A stretch of DNA of 64,000 nucleotides from Zygnema cylindricum (GCA_037447655.1 JBBHKE010001389.1:62001-126000), one strand, 5' to 3'. Positions 1-11,321 are shown, counted from the stretch's first letter. Made by a program: numbers and translations. Notes: a model not told the origin generated them from the sequence alone.

Positions 1-310
1 CGGTTATCTCGGATTCCCTAGAGCTTTCAATTAATTGTTTTCTATTATCATTTTGTACAATTGGTTATTAGTGTGTCAAAATCTGGTCTTCTCGAATTTT
101 GTGCAGATTTTTAACGTTGCTTTCTTGTATTTTTTGTTGCTATTTTTACTTGTTTGTTAGAATTCGGTTATTTCGGATTCCCTACATATTTTTATTGCTT
201 GTTTTCTTGTTGTTATTTTCTGCAATCGGCGTGCCAAGATCTGGTTATCTCAGATTCTTCGCAGATTTTTATTGTTGTTTTCTTTCATTTTTTTGGTTTT
301 GTTTTCTTTA
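1..310. repeat. About 80-bp degenerate tandem repeat, four units
   Basis: Related units begin near 1, 83, 165 and 243. Each pairs a 'ggttatctcggattc'-like block with a 'gcagatttttattgttg'-like block, with many substitutions between units. It sits at the window edge and may extend further left. Confidence 0.6.
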
Positions 311-920
311 TTCGAAATCCTAGACCCAACTCCTGTAAGGAATACGCCCAGACCGTGGTTCCTATTGGCTATCCATCGGTTTAGTATTCCTGTACTCTCA
401 AATTATCATTCTCCTCTCTCTTATTGTGTGTTTTTAAAAATCAAAAATATTGTTATATTTCATTTTAGTTTTTTGTTGGAGAAAAAAAACACAGAAAAAA
501 AAATACTATCTTTCATTTTCAGTTTTGCTTTTTGGTTTGTCTTTTCCATTTCCATTCCAATTTCCTTGTCATTTTCAGTTTTGCTTATAAATTTGGTGTG
601 AGAACGAAAATTTAAAGAAAAAAATATGTTAAACATTATTTACAATATCTAATCTATTCATTTCTGAATTTTCTCTCACATAGTTTGTATCCGGGGTTTT
701 CTTTTTACAAGTTGTAATCCTATTTCTTCTCAACTAGTTTCTTTTTCAGTTTTGCCTTTGAAAAAAAAAATGATAAAAAAATTTGATATATATCTAAAAT
801 TTGCACCTTGAAAATACTTTTGTTTGTTTTTTCAATTTAGTTCTTTGGTGTTTTCCCTCTATCTTATTTCTGTCCCCCAGCTTGTTGCCACTCTTTTTTA
901 GGTTTTTTAGGTCTAAATTT

Positions 921-1000
921 GTGGCAGATTTTAGGGTTTGGTCACAGATTTTAGGGTTTGGTTGCAGATTTTAGGGTTTGATTGCAGATTTTAGTGTTAG
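921..1000. repeat. 20-bp tandem repeat with telobox-like core
   Basis: Four consecutive 20-bp units of the type 'gttgcagattttagggtttg' run from 921 to 1000, the last one diverged. The core TTTAGGGTTT matches the plant telomere-repeat (telobox) motif. Its place in a retroelement leader suggests a promoter or leader minisatellite more than an interstitial telomere. Confidence 0.75.
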
Positions 1001-2188
1001 TTTGAAGAATTCGGGTTTGGGATGCCGCTAACCTGATTCTAACTTGCTTTGTGACTTATACTATATTTTACGATACTTTTAGTCTTCCTTTCCCGGTCCC
1101 GCACCATACGGAGATCTCCGTGGCTTCAAATTTTGGATTCGCTCTAGTTTTCGTTCGTAATTTGCATTGTTAAGCTGTGGTGTTTCACACGATTATTTGG
1201 AAATTGTGGGAGCGGATTGCGTAGCGGATTCACACTTTGAGGCTCTAGAAAGCCCGAGTTGTAGCAATCAGCTGCGGTTCACCTTTGATAATCAACAGAT
1301 TATTAAAGGTGTTGTGTAAGTATTACGATGCCGTGCGGGTGCAGGCGCGTGTTAGGATAGTTCAGTGATCGCTTAGAGGGTACGTGAGTGGATTGGGTTC
1401 AATCTGACCCAATTGTATTGATTATCTGCATTATTCACGCTTTTGTATTGAGCATCTACATTATTCACGCTTTTTGTATTGAGCATCTGTATTATTCACA
1501 CTTTCTATGTTTGCCATCTGGCAGTGAGTGGCTTTGTGATTTTCCTATTGTATGTTTGGCGTGGAATTTTCTAGTTAGATCTGGCCGTTGGTGCCTTGGA
1601 TAGAACTATTTTCTGCCTGTGGAACTTTAGATCAGCACCTCCGGGTGATTTTTTAGCAATTTTGTGCTTTTATAGTTCTGGCACTTAGGCCTTGCCCACT
1701 CGTTTCCAAGGTAGTGGTTTCGGTAAAAGCGGCTTCTTGATTAGATCTGGCCATCGTGGCCTTGCTAGAGACTATTTTAGATTGTTGCCTACGTGTTTAG
1801 TGTGGTTCTCACTTGTTGCATTTTGGATAGATCGTGTTGTGTACCCCGTCGTCGTGGTTCCCATTTTCCTTTTATGCCCACCGATTCGAACAATCTTAAT
1901 TTTCGTCCCGGGTCTACTCGTAGTGGCGTTGTTTTCCGCAAATCACTTGTAGACCAAACGGATCTAGCGAGACTACCTCATTCTCCTATAGTTTCAATTT
2001 TGGTATCGAGAACATCGTCTGTCCAATTAAGACTCACACCCGTCTCTTCTTTATCATCTATCTCCTCTACGCTATGTGTAGAGGAAATTGACGACAAAGG
2101 TTTCGAGGAATCCACTTCTAGTTCCATCTCTTTTTGGTCTTTTCCTAGTCTCATTTTGGTCACATCTTCGTACACGCCAGTAGGTGAC

Positions 2189-4569
2189 ATGGCTTCCTCC
2201 TCGGAGGCCCCATGAGCAAAATGCAATTCTGCTTTTCAGAGATGAAGGATACAATGTCCTTATCTCATTTCTGTATGCTGTATGATATCGAAATGCGCGA
2301 TTTTGCATTTCGCTATCACAATCGATTTGATCTTCGTGTAGCATTCTCTCTCCTTCGTCAGTACCTCAGAGGTTCGGCTCTCACCTTATTTTACCGCAAG
2401 TATAATAGCATACTCGCGATGACAGAATTTTCCCCTCCTTTTGCTGGCACACCAGAGGTCATAGGAAAAGTGGATATCCCATTTCAGGCAGCTTTTCCTG
2501 AGGTTCTACATGCCTAAGGTAATATCCTAGTTCCCGCTGTCCCGAAAATTCCTCGGCAATATGCTGTGGCTGCACGTGCTGCTGTCCCATCACGATTAGG
2601 GATGACGACTCCGTTGCGAGATCCCCTTTCTGTCATGTTCGATCTCCTAGAAGCGGAGTATCGAATGCATAATCCGGATCAAGTGAAAGAACTAATGAAC
2701 TTCGAAAGTAAACCGGGTGAAACCGCCCTCGCTTTACGTGCACGTATAGAGACGCTACGGGAAGCCTTATCGGACTTGATGTACGATGTAAAAGCTGTCC
2801 AGAAATTTGTTGGACAGTTTTCTGATCACTCAAAACGATTTATCCAAAGTCATCTTACGCAGATATATAGCTTAAAATTTACCTTTGACCAGGCCGCCCA
2901 ATATGCGGTTGAATATGAGATGCAGTCGTGTTGGTGGGAAGCGCATGATTGATCAGAAGTCGCTTCCCCACTCCCCCCACCAAGCAACACATGTCCCAAC
3001 AAAAGGCTTCCGAAGGTCCCGGCCTTGGGAGCTCCACCAGTTAAACCTGGAAATAGATTATGTTTTCGTTGCTGGGAAACAGGGCATGAGGCTTGCATGT
3101 GTCCAGATAAGACAGCCACATGCACTCACTGTCAGCAGATGGGACATTATGCCCACCGATGCCATATTAAAAACCTAGAGTTCTCATATCAGAATCAAAT
3201 CTAGAATGGGGGCATTCTCGCTTGTTCCGCCAAGCCGGTCACCGCGCCTAAAAAAAACGAGAAAGAATCAACTCCTCCTATAATTTCTTGTAGAGAGAGA
3301 GAAAAGATAGAGCTGCAAGTTACTTTTGCAGCTATGATGAAGGAACATTTCACCGCTTTCATGGGGGAGATGAAGCCATAGTTTACCGGAATGGCCCGTA
3401 CGGTCGTTCACACGCCAAAGTTGGCTGGTCGAACCCTTCGGGATTCCACCTTCCAACAACGAGTAGGGGCGTTTGACAAAGGCTCGCCGGATCATAATCG
3501 AGTCGCAAAAATATCAAACTCTCGCATTCCACTATCTTTTGAGAAGGAACCTCACTCTCCTCTTCCAGAAACGACTTCAGATATCGCAGCTGAAGCACTT
3601 ACAATCTTGGATAGTACAATCCTAGATGCTCATCGCGTCAAAGAACGGTTCAGAATCCTTTTGGCCATGATTGAGGACGTGACCAAGGCCTCTCGTTTTT
3701 CGGGTGAGGTCCTTGCAGCTGCCGCTTTACGCGCGTTGCAACTGAATCGCAATCTGACGCCAATCCAACCAATTTCAGCGGACGAACATAGCACGTTAGA
3801 TCCTCACATTAGCTTTCTGGATCACAGTCGACACTCATTCACATTCAATGGTGACGCCCCTTCCCTCCCTCTCATGGACAACGGAGCCAAACCTGTGATC
3901 CTTGGAATTGGATTTGCGTTGAAGCTTAGCCTCACGGTAAACCTGTGGATAGCCTAAATAGCCATGGCTCTAGCTTCCTCTCCAATTTTTCAATGACTGC
4001 GACAAGTGTGGGAGTTGGAGTGAGAAGTTAGAGATAGACTGCCTCTGCTTCTTTGTGTATTTCTATTTTGACCTAGAAAATACTTAAAAAGGGCCATCAA
4101 TTTCTACAATGCGCTCGTTACTAAGTGTAGCGATTACGAATGTTTGGTTGGCCAAGAAGTTATATTTTGGGTTGGCGGCGGTGTAGATATGGAAGACCTG
4201 ATATTCTCTTACAGACCCAATCACTTTCCTGAGCGGAAGATTTGCCTTCCACTTATTTTTGCACGGAGCCCATTGCGTATCATGGCTTTTTCAGCGACAG
4301 TACTTCCGGCTTATGCTAGTATAACCACATTTGATACTAACATTTCTCCATGCATTCTCAAGATTGTCAAGATGGCTTCTAATGGGATGTTGAGTTCACA
4401 AGGTGCAAATTACATGGTTATTAAGGAGCATGCCAAGATGGGTGCTTCACATTATTTGCAAGATATTTCGCAGGACGTGGATTCCAAGCGGATACTCATT
4501 AGAGAGGAGACTTTCGATTCACGTCTTCGCGGGCTTCCGGTTGTGTTTGCTAGCCCCTCCGCAGGCTAA
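2189..4569 (+). pseudogene. Family-G retroelement gag-protease relic, copy A
   Basis: This is the decayed capsid/nucleocapsid and protease part of a gypsy-type element. An ATG at 2189 opens MASSSEAP and soon shifts frame. The gag core follows (KDTMSLSHF near 2245; VKELMNFESKPGETALALRA near 2685). Two CCHC zinc knuckles lie at about 3060-3165 (CFRCWETGH and CTHCQQMGHYAHRC). The retropepsin-like motif LPLMDNGAKPVILG lies near 3865; the canonical D-T/S-G-A reads D-N-G-A. In-frame stops and frame changes separate the parts, and a SINE replaces about 40 codons of the protease at 3959-4084. After the SINE, NALVTKCSDYECLVGQ resumes the protease tail. The 4270-4569 segment is not shared with the methyltransferase-bearing copy. 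Minus-strand copies lie at 41213-43270 and 46113-47200. No RT is seen, so 'gypsy-type' rests on gag and protease layout. Confidence 0.8.
3959..4084 (+). repeat. SINE 3' body inserted in copy A protease
   Basis: Runs from 'agccatggct' to the terminal 'gacctagaaaatac', with the family's middle block 'gactgcgacaagtgtgggag' and 'agactgcctct'. The tRNA-like head is missing, so the copy is 5'-truncated. The retroelement protease reading resumes just after it. Confidence 0.8.
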
Positions 4570-4570
4570 A

Positions 4571-4980
4571 AGCTGGGGGGGGAATTAATGGATGTCTCTT
4601 TCGGCTTCCGACTGATTTTCCTTTTATCCCTTCTACCTATTTTATCTCTTTCATATTGTCATGTTCATTTTTGCTTTGTTATGTAATTCTTTTGCTTGAG
4701 GATTTTCATTGCTCGTTTGTTCCACCTTTTCGGTACAGCTGGTTGGGTTGCATGTTTTTTTGGTTTGATTCGACACATGGACGACATTTTTGTTGATATA
4801 GGAAGGGATTTGGAAAAAGGTAGGAAAAGTGCAGACACAAGAAAGCCGTTAGAAAATTTCATGTCGTAAAATTTAGCACAATCAACGAATCTCAGCATAT
4901 CTTAAAAACTAGGTATACTTTTTTTTGAAAACCACCATATGCGATTGAAGTTGGGATTACCAAGTTTTAAGTTTTTTTTT
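4571..4980 (+). other. No gene; purine run then AT-rich DNA
   Basis: A G-run followed by AATTAATG at 4574-4590 could be a polypurine tract after the copy A frame, but no LTR could be delimited. The rest is T-rich and ends in the pyrimidine tract that precedes the splice acceptor at 4990-4992. Confidence 0.3.
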
Positions 4981-4992
4981 CTTTGATTTCAG

Positions 4993-5160
4993 CCATTTCT
5001 CCGCATCCGCCTCCATACTCTCCTCCACCACCACCTCGTCGTCCTCCTCCATTTGCCCCCCACAAGGCCCATATCAAGTCCCCCAAAACCACCTCCTCCA
5101 GCACCATCTGCAACATCGGGTTTGTTGTCAATTCGTTGGCCGGCCGTAATGCTTGCTAAG
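4993..5160 (+). pseudogene. Proline-rich (extensin-like) linker exon
   Basis: A clean acceptor (pyrimidine tract ending 'tttgatttcag' at 4992) is followed by SPHPPPYSPPPPPRRPPPF. After about 17 codons a frame change is needed to continue as SSPPKPPPPAPSATSG, so a small indel near 5070 has broken the exon. The composition suits an extended, possibly hydroxyproline-glycosylated wall linker. It lies about 500 bp before the lectin exon, so it is probably the linker N-terminal to that domain. The 3' border is uncertain. Confidence 0.5.
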
Positions 5161-5666
5161 TTTGTAAGGCTGTAGTAAGGCTTTAATCGTGATGTTGTCA
5201 CTTTGACGTTACCTAGAATTCAGAGGGACTTGTGCCACGTCTTTTCACTCACAAGTTGAAAATCTTATTGGTCTTAACTATTTTTGAACCCCTCTAAATA
5301 CTAAATTGTGCATCTCACGAGAATGGATAAAGCAAACACGATGTTGTCCATAAAATGAGTATTGAGATTTTCTTACGTTTTATGTAATGAGATCGAGAAG
5401 AGCAAATAAAGCTCTATATAAAGTTATAAATAAATCTCTAATATTTTTATCTTGCTTTTTTTTTCCTATTTTTTTGTTTTCCAGTTTATTTCTTGTGAAA
5501 ACCTGGTATTATGTGAATTGGTGCACCTGTGTTAATATTATCATCAATAGTTTGATCTTCGATCGATTATGTGATCCTTTATACGACAATAAGATACCAT
5601 ACATGCTTGTCATTACTTTGTGCTTATCCATTTTCCTTCGTTTGGTTTTTGTATTTGATTCATCAG

Positions 5667-6427
5667 AATGCACAACATTCACATTTACGCAATTTGATGA
5701 ACCTACAAAGCTTTTATTTAATGGTTCATCTCGACTTGTTTCCTCCTACCTTTAACTTACATATGGTGGCGGCCAAGGTGGACGAGCATTATTCAAGTAT
5801 TTAGTCCCTCTTCTCCAAAATAATCGCACTAATGGGTGCGAAGCTGCTTCATTTAACGTGCAATTCTATTCCCGGAACTTCTACGACAACAAAACGTGCC
5901 ATGGCGATACCTTTCTTGGTTAAAATATAGACTTTTCCAAACTGGGAGGGTATGGTAGTACATTTGCACTGTGGTATACAGGTCAACCTGTTGTGGGTGG
6001 TATTAGCATTACCATTGACACTTATGGCAATAAGTACGATCCTGACGGAAGATACGTGGGAAAAAGTGAAAACTTTGCTTTACAGCAAGAAACATACAAT
6101 AGCACAACTATTTTTGATGATTTTAATCCGTCCACCAAGTATGCATGGGTGGATTACGATGGTGCACGCCAGATTTTGCAAGTGTACCTCAACACTGAAA
6201 ATGCTAAGCCAGCGACGCCTTTGCTTACATACAAAAAATCCCTTAGCGAGTTGCTAAGGCCATCTACGTGTGCAGCATGCCAAATAGTTAATAGAGCATA
6301 CGTTCAATTTGCAGTTGTGCAGTATGCCAAACAGTTACTAGAGCATACGTTTGATTTGCCGTTGGAACTGGCGGTTGTGTCGATACTCATGAAATTCAAA
6401 GTTGGAGATTTGAAAGTAGTTTCAAAG
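5667..6427 (+). pseudogene. L-type (legume) lectin domain exon
   Basis: The acceptor is 'gatttgattcatcag' at 5666 and the donor 'ttcaaag|gtatgt' at 6427. Reading one frame gives the L-lectin beta-sandwich in order: TFTFTQFDEPTKLLFNGSS, then LT....GRALFKYLVPL, YGSTFALWYTG, ISITIDTYGNKYDPDG (metal-binding type segment), AWVDYDGARQILQVYL, KPATPLLTYKKSLSELL, and in another frame GTGGCVDTHEIQSWRFESS. This covers nearly the whole domain of about 240 residues. Breaks: TAA at 5753 where the family often has Gln (l-Q-L-T), TAA at 5921, a 47-bp tandem duplication at 6271-6364 that shifts frame, and TGA at 6352. L-lectins in plants are usually secreted or are the ectodomain of receptor kinases. No kinase is seen; a C1A protease follows. 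Confidence 0.85.
6271..6364 (+). repeat. 47-bp tandem duplication inside the lectin exon
   Basis: 6271-6317 and 6318-6364 align without gaps with about six mismatches. 47 is not a multiple of three, so the duplication moves the lectin C-terminus out of frame. It is therefore one inactivating lesion, old enough to have diverged. Confidence 0.85.
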
Positions 6428-7332
6428 GTATGTACTAAAAATCAGACGGAGCATTATGTTTAGATTCCGTTTTCTCCATCTTTTGAAGTCCTTCAATGCT
6501 GAACCTAATCTCACTTTGGTTGGTTGACCAATCTTAAATTTTGTAGGAAAAAATTAAAGATTTGTCATTGTCCGCTAGCATGAACTTGAATTTGTATTAG
6601 AATACTTTACTTTGCAATAAAGCTTGTCTTTTGTGCAACAAATTAAACGAGGTTTTTTTCAAAGTTATGCATATATGGTTCAAGCATGCTTACAACATTG
6701 TATGCAAAGTTATTTTTTCATACAAAATTATAACTTTTGAAAACTTTCTTTTGTTAGGCTACTGCAATTATTGCAATCTCGTGTGTCTAGCTCGTTTTGA
6801 CTACTAGTATAAAATTTGTTTGAAACCATTAGAAAAAACATATTTTTGATAACCATAATTTTCGGCAACTGTAAAAACTTCGGCATTCTAAATATTTAAT
6901 GTCATAGGGGAATCAGACATATGGATTAGGGATCAAAGAGTGACCACTCCCAGAGTGGTAAGTTTCATCTCCCAACTGTTCCATGCACAGGCTGGGTGAT
7001 GGCGCCACATGTTTTTTCTCGGAGTAGAAGTCACAATGAAGATCAACACTTAGGTAGGACCTCTTTCATCGTAAACCTCTTCTTTCATTGATATTTTGTA
7101 AATAACCTACAAACACAGATTCGATCGAATATTCATCGAGTCCTGTAATTTGGCATGATGTTTGACGCTCTCTCTTTTTTGTATAGCAGTGTATGCTATT
7201 GGTCTAGATCATGCACAACCGCAAAACGAACTCACAGGCTTTAGTCCCTATTTCTTCCATGACGCTAACGAACTCACAGGCTTTAGTCCGTATTTCTTCC
7301 ATGCGAGCGTTGTGTATTCGTGGAGGTTTCAG

Positions 7333-7404
7333 ACCATATAGACCATAAAAATATCTTGGAGTTGGGTGAGTACCTACCACCAGTGAGGGACCAAGGCGCC
7401 TGGA
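7333..7404 (+). pseudogene. C1A papain-like protease, exon with mature N-terminus
   Basis: Acceptor 'ggaggtttcag' at 7332 and donor 'tgga|gtaagt' at 7404. The exon encodes KNILELGEYLPPVRDQGAW, matching the start of mature papain-type enzymes (P-V-R-D-Q-G). The final A joins GA of the next exon to give Arg, so the active-site stretch reads QGAWRSCW instead of the usual QGxCGSCW. The oxyanion-hole Gln is kept, while the first conserved Cys and the Gly before S-C-W are changed. The pro-region was not identified between 6428 and 7332. Confidence 0.75.
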
Positions 7405-8145
7405 GTAAGTACATTGCTTGTGAACTATTTGCAACTGGGTCAGTCTGAAAGAGGAGAGCATTCATTTTAGCTTTGTTTTTGTTTTCACAAATACCACAAA
7501 TCATTGTACTTTTTTTTTATCTTTAGGATTTTGCGTAGTTTGAAGGTATAGGAGTGAAGTTCAAATAGATGAGGAATTATTTTGCAGTTTTGACTCCTTT
7601 AGGAAACACATACCAAACTTGTCAAAAATGGGGTCTGTTTTTCAAGATTAAGATATTTAAAGAGAGTTGACCAAAAAGCTTTTAGAAGCTATAATACATT
7701 GTTTTTCTTAAGCTTATATAATTATTTCAAAAATAGTATAGAAAAATTAAAGCAAATTATACTGATGGTTATCAATGTTTCCCCGCAATAAGGTTTTGAG
7801 TCTTACAAAAATATAGATTGCTCAAAAGCATCCACCTTAAACGATGGACACTACTTTGTATCACACGACTTAGGAATAAGCGGAAAGTTTGACAAACTAA
7901 AAACTAAAGATTAATTTACAAAAGGCATAAACAGACAATTCATATGCACTTGAGTTGTCCCGTCATTAATTTCCTACTCCCTACTTTTCCATGTTGTCCG
8001 TAACTGTGGAATACGTTTAACAACAACGTACAAAATTTAAATTAAGTAATATTTAAGGAGGTAATGTTCAATGTCATAGGAATTTCTTTCTTTCTTTGAC
8101 AATCTAACAGAAGATCATCCACGATTTGCAATTTATGGTGTACAG

Positions 8146-8402
8146 GAAGTTGTTGGATCTATGCTGCAGTAGGCGCTATAGATAGTGCATACTATATTGC
8201 TAATGGAGAACAATTGACGAAGCCCCCTAGTTTCTCGGAGCAACAAGTGGCCAGTTGCCTCAACAAGGGCTGTGATGGCACCGGCTGGCCATCAATGGCT
8301 ATCAGCTTTCCAACTACAAAAAATCTCACAACCAGCTTTGACCTTTCAAAGCCTTGTGCAAGGCAAATAGTAGTTCCTAAGCATAACATTCATGATTTAT
8401 AA
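8146..8402 (+). pseudogene. C1A protease exon with catalytic Cys
   Basis: Acceptor 'ttatggtgtacag' at 8145. The exon reads SCWIYAAVGAIDSAYYIANG, then FSEQQVASCLNKGCDGTGWP, the classic segment with the nucleophilic Cys (codon 8151), the S-E-Q-Q-x-x-x-C block and G-C-x-G. The frame stays open to a TAA at 8400-8402, but similarity to C1A enzymes fades after about 8300, so the real donor probably lies earlier. C1A enzymes are endopeptidases of vacuole, apoplast or secretory route. The intron before this exon is about 740 bp. Confidence 0.85.
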
Positions 8403-8822
8403 GAAATCCACACAATTTTCAATAAAATCGACAGCAATAGTTTATATCTTAACCCTATCGAATGACGACATTGGCAAAAGCGCTTTAACATGTATTGTAC
8501 TTTGGCAAGGACTTTCCTCTGAGTCATAACTCTGATCACCGGCCTATTAATTTAAGCAGGTTTTAGTACTGGTTGTTATTAAAATTTCACTTCCTTAGAT
8601 ACCAGTGGGGCATTCTATCCTCGCATCCACAAGTCAAGACCAAATATTTACAGAAAAGAATTATGTCGTTGCTCTCTTTTTGTCAGAATATTACTTTTGG
8701 TGCCAGGTTGCCTTATTGATTATTACAAAAGAGCACTTCCTAATGATCAACATGGACGTGGGTATGGCCAGCCTACCAGTAATGTTTGCATAACATGATG
8801 GGAGCAAGTTAGACAATTCAGC

Positions 8823-8909
8823 TAGTTTGGCTTACTCCAGGCTGTCCTTCAATAACCGGTTTCAGTTTTCGTGGAGGCTAGTGGCTCTGCTTTTGTCAAC
8901 TACCGACAG
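8823..8909 (+). pseudogene. C1A protease exon, PVSV segment
   Basis: The frame reads LLQAVLQ, a TAA stop at 8853, then PVSVFVEASGSAFVNYRQ, ending at a 'gacag|gtacaa' donor (8909). This is the papain block 'A-x-x-Q-P-V-S-V-x-x-x-A-S-G'. Paralogues normally have Gln next to PVSV, so the stop fits CAA to TAA. The sequence between 8403 and 8822, which should hold the occluding or middle part of the fold, is not recognisable beyond a possible fragment near 8600-8650. Confidence 0.75.
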
Positions 8910-8975
8910 GTACAAGAACTCAACCATACGAAAAGTCATAATTGCGAGCTTAAGGCATGTCGTGTTCATTGTTTA

Positions 8976-9245
8976 GCAAGTAACATGAGTATGTTTTGGT
9001 GCATGGAGGGTGTGTTCAACGATACCTCTTGTTATTCAAGTGGAGTGGACCATGCAGTGCTTCTTGTGGGCTATGAGCTCGATACACATGAGTTATCACA
9101 ATCGTATTGGATTGTTTGAAACTCGTGGGGAACATCATGGGGCGAGCAAGGCTTCATGCATATCCAAATTAAGGGAGGGTTGGGTGTCTACCAGATCAAC
9201 ACCCTCCTAGGACTAATTCTAGTTGTTAAGGCTTCGGGTATATGA
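8976..9245 (+). pseudogene. C1A protease last exon with His and Asn
   Basis: Reads EGVFNDTSCYSSGVDHAVLLV (catalytic His in V-D-H-A-V-L-L-V-G-Y), then SYWIV, TGA at 9117, NSWGTSWGEQGFM, IKGGLGVYQINTLLG and a natural-looking end at 9243. Family members have Arg or Lys before N-S-W-G, so CGA to TGA explains the stop. Together with the earlier exons all three catalytic residues (Cys, His, Asn) are still encoded, but no open protein can be made. An intron of roughly 65-80 bp separates it from the preceding exon in the same frame. The exact acceptor is uncertain. Confidence 0.85.
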
Positions 9246-11112
9246 TTTTTTTGAGGCTCAACGTGGCCTCAACGAGGATAAAGATCAATGAGGCTAAAAA
9301 TTGATTTTTTTCCCTTACTGTCTTTTTTTACAGCCCTCTTTCTTAATTTTCAATTTCCAAATGAGAGTCCATCTTAAAGGAAGAATTTTGGAAGAGAGGA
9401 TGGTAGATACAAAGCATCATACAGGGCAAGTACACCATCTTAACAGAAATTAAAGGAATGATATCGTCCAAGAGAAATACATTCAAATAGGTTTTTTAAA
9501 ATAAATTATTCAAGAAAGACCTAGTCCGAAAGGAAGCTCAAATGGGGGACATATGTCAATATTTCTTGACCATCCCTCGCCTTGCTCTAATTTTAACAAC
9601 TCTTAAAGTATTTTCATTTTTGTAACTTTATCTCCTATAGTTACTACTTGAAACAGCATCGCACAAACACGATATTCTAACAAAATTTGGCGAAGATAAT
9701 ATTGTACCGTAAACTTTCTTCCACCTTGCCGCTTTTTTTGACTAGTCCTTCCAAGAGATATCCTAACATAAAACTTCAAGTGTAAGCGGAATGGCCCACA
9801 AGCCTCTACCGGCAATATGAAATCAGGAATAGAAAAATATATGTTCTGTACATGTCGACATATAATATAATTTTTTTGTTACCGTGTCGTGACGCTAAGC
9901 TTTTTTTTAGCATTTTCAATAACCAACAAATTTTCTGGATTCTTCTCGTGTGTTCCATAACGTCTCTTGGGATATTATTATGGGAAACACAAGAATTTGT
10001 GCCTGTAAAATCGTGACCCATAGATGCCCCCCAATTTTTTTTTGACGATGTACCTCGCCCGATTTCTTTTGGCGATCGTGTGAATTGCAACAATACATTG
10101 TGCACGAGGTGCATTTTGCGCTTTTAAATTTCCCCAAATGTGGCGCCGTATGAATTGCAGATGAATGACACAATGGAAATGCCATACCTCCATATGTTTC
10201 CATTTGCTGCATACTAATGAAACTGAAAGCTCTTTACTCTAATGTGAATCACCGCCTAGTTGGGTTCATAACATACTGAGGGGATGTGAAACACCGCCTA
10301 GTTGGGTTCATAACATACTGAGGGGATGTGAAACAGTAGTCAAAAACTGGTGCCCCGTGTTCATCTGATTGATCAGATGTTAATCAATAAAGGGTTGTGA
10401 GCATGAGTAAGAGTTTCATACTTGCAAAATTATAAGTGGAAACCTTATACTTGAGAAAAATGTAAGGGCAAAGAAAGTGCAAAATCGTCAGCTATAAGGT
10501 CTTGGAGGCTCTACAAATTCTATAAATTATCAAGTAAACTGATCACACTTGCATTAAACAGGATAGCCTCAATGACTCTTACACGTTTTATCAATTATTG
10601 TGCAACCAATACTCAGATAATTCTATAGTACAGAGTTTGAGTTTGAAGTCACAAGTCTCAGTTAGTCTACTAATTGCAGTTTGGAATATGTTTGTCGTAG
10701 TTAGTAAGGCAGGATGCTTATGCTCAACACATAAATACAAAATTAGTACGAATCTATTAACACTAAAGGTAGTGCGGTCTAACTGAATTTAATTGTGAGG
10801 AGAATATAAAAGTGATACCTACGAAGGATTATCAAAGGAATTTTAGGTCAGATTCAGGACTAGTGGTGAAATTAGGATTAGTGAGTAGCAAACTGTGATG
10901 AGTTACAATGTGTCATTAATTCCTGATCATAAAATAACTTCTACTCTAGCAATTTTTTTTCATATAAGTTGATTCGCGGTACATTTTGTACGGCCTGCGA
11001 TACCGAGATCTCAACTGTTCGTCTATTACCAACATTGTCGATGTTGCTTTCAGACGCACCAGTCAAACTTCTCAATTGGCTTCTTTTATTTTCACTAACG
11101 AGTAAAAGGAAC
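9246..11112 (+). other. Intron or intergenic DNA, no gene seen
   Basis: AT-rich sequence between the C1A and PAN blocks. I see no domain in either strand. The only structure is the 42-bp tandem repeat at 10242-10335. Confidence 0.4.
10242..10335. repeat. 42-bp tandem repeat, 2.2 copies
   Basis: 10242-10283 and 10284-10325 are nearly identical (core 'caccgcctagttgggttcat'), followed by the first ten bases of a third copy. The near-identity implies a recent duplication. Confidence 0.9.
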
Positions 11113-11321
11113 TACCTAAGCTTCTTAATGTTTGTGAGAACTGTTCAGCTAGGTGCACTTTTCTATATGGAATGACCTTCCAGGGAGTTGATTTGAAAAT
11201 CATCAATCATACTATCTCTGCAAGTCACTGTTGTGCCGAGTGCAAATTTCAGCCTGACTGTGTCACATTCCCCTTCCTAAAAACCACAAGCATATGCCGA
11301 CTGAAGGCGTCACGCGAATAA
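11113..11321 (+). pseudogene. PAN/apple domain exon
   Basis: In one frame: VCENCSARCTFLYG, then MTFQGVDLKIINHTISASHC, CAECKFQPDCVTFPF and SICRLKAS, ending at TAA 11319. The spacing G-V-D-L-K ... C-C-A-E-C ... C ... C-x-L-K-A-S is that of PAN/apple domains, which bind carbohydrate or protein in secreted proteins and S-domain receptors. The borders are not sharp, and the stop at 11319 may lie in an intron. It lies between the protease and EGF exons on the same strand. Confidence 0.7.

Larger units (their letters stand above)
1..2188 (+). other. Leader/LTR-like region upstream of family-G gag
   Basis: This stretch lies directly before the gag relic and holds no convincing coding sequence. Positions 330-430 resemble 36230-36330 (shared landmark 'agaccgtgg', then 'ccatccatcg'). 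Positions 1300-1480 resemble 36740-36880 (shared 'cttgtattgagcat'), so this is a dispersed repeat that recurs at 35900-37620. Its later part repeats an 'agatctggcc...gccttg' theme (1575, 1743) that also occurs in reverse complement at 43800-44100, upstream of the minus-strand gag copy. I infer the 5' non-coding leader, perhaps with a decayed LTR, of one retroelement family. LTR ends and a primer site could not be fixed. Confidence 0.5.

Noticed and set aside
99-601. Overlapping hydrophobic short frames (Phe/Leu-rich)
   Set aside because: They arise from T-rich DNA and the 80-bp tandem repeat, and overlap each other in different frames.
5387-5755. Membrane protein upstream of the lectin
   Set aside because: The hydrophobic N-terminal part is T-rich intron sequence. 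Only the last 29 codons, after the acceptor at 5666, belong to the lectin.
9971-10114. Minus-strand basic frames between the C1A and PAN exons
   Set aside because: Three overlapping frames, none with a recognisable motif, bounded by no splice signals. Treated as chance.
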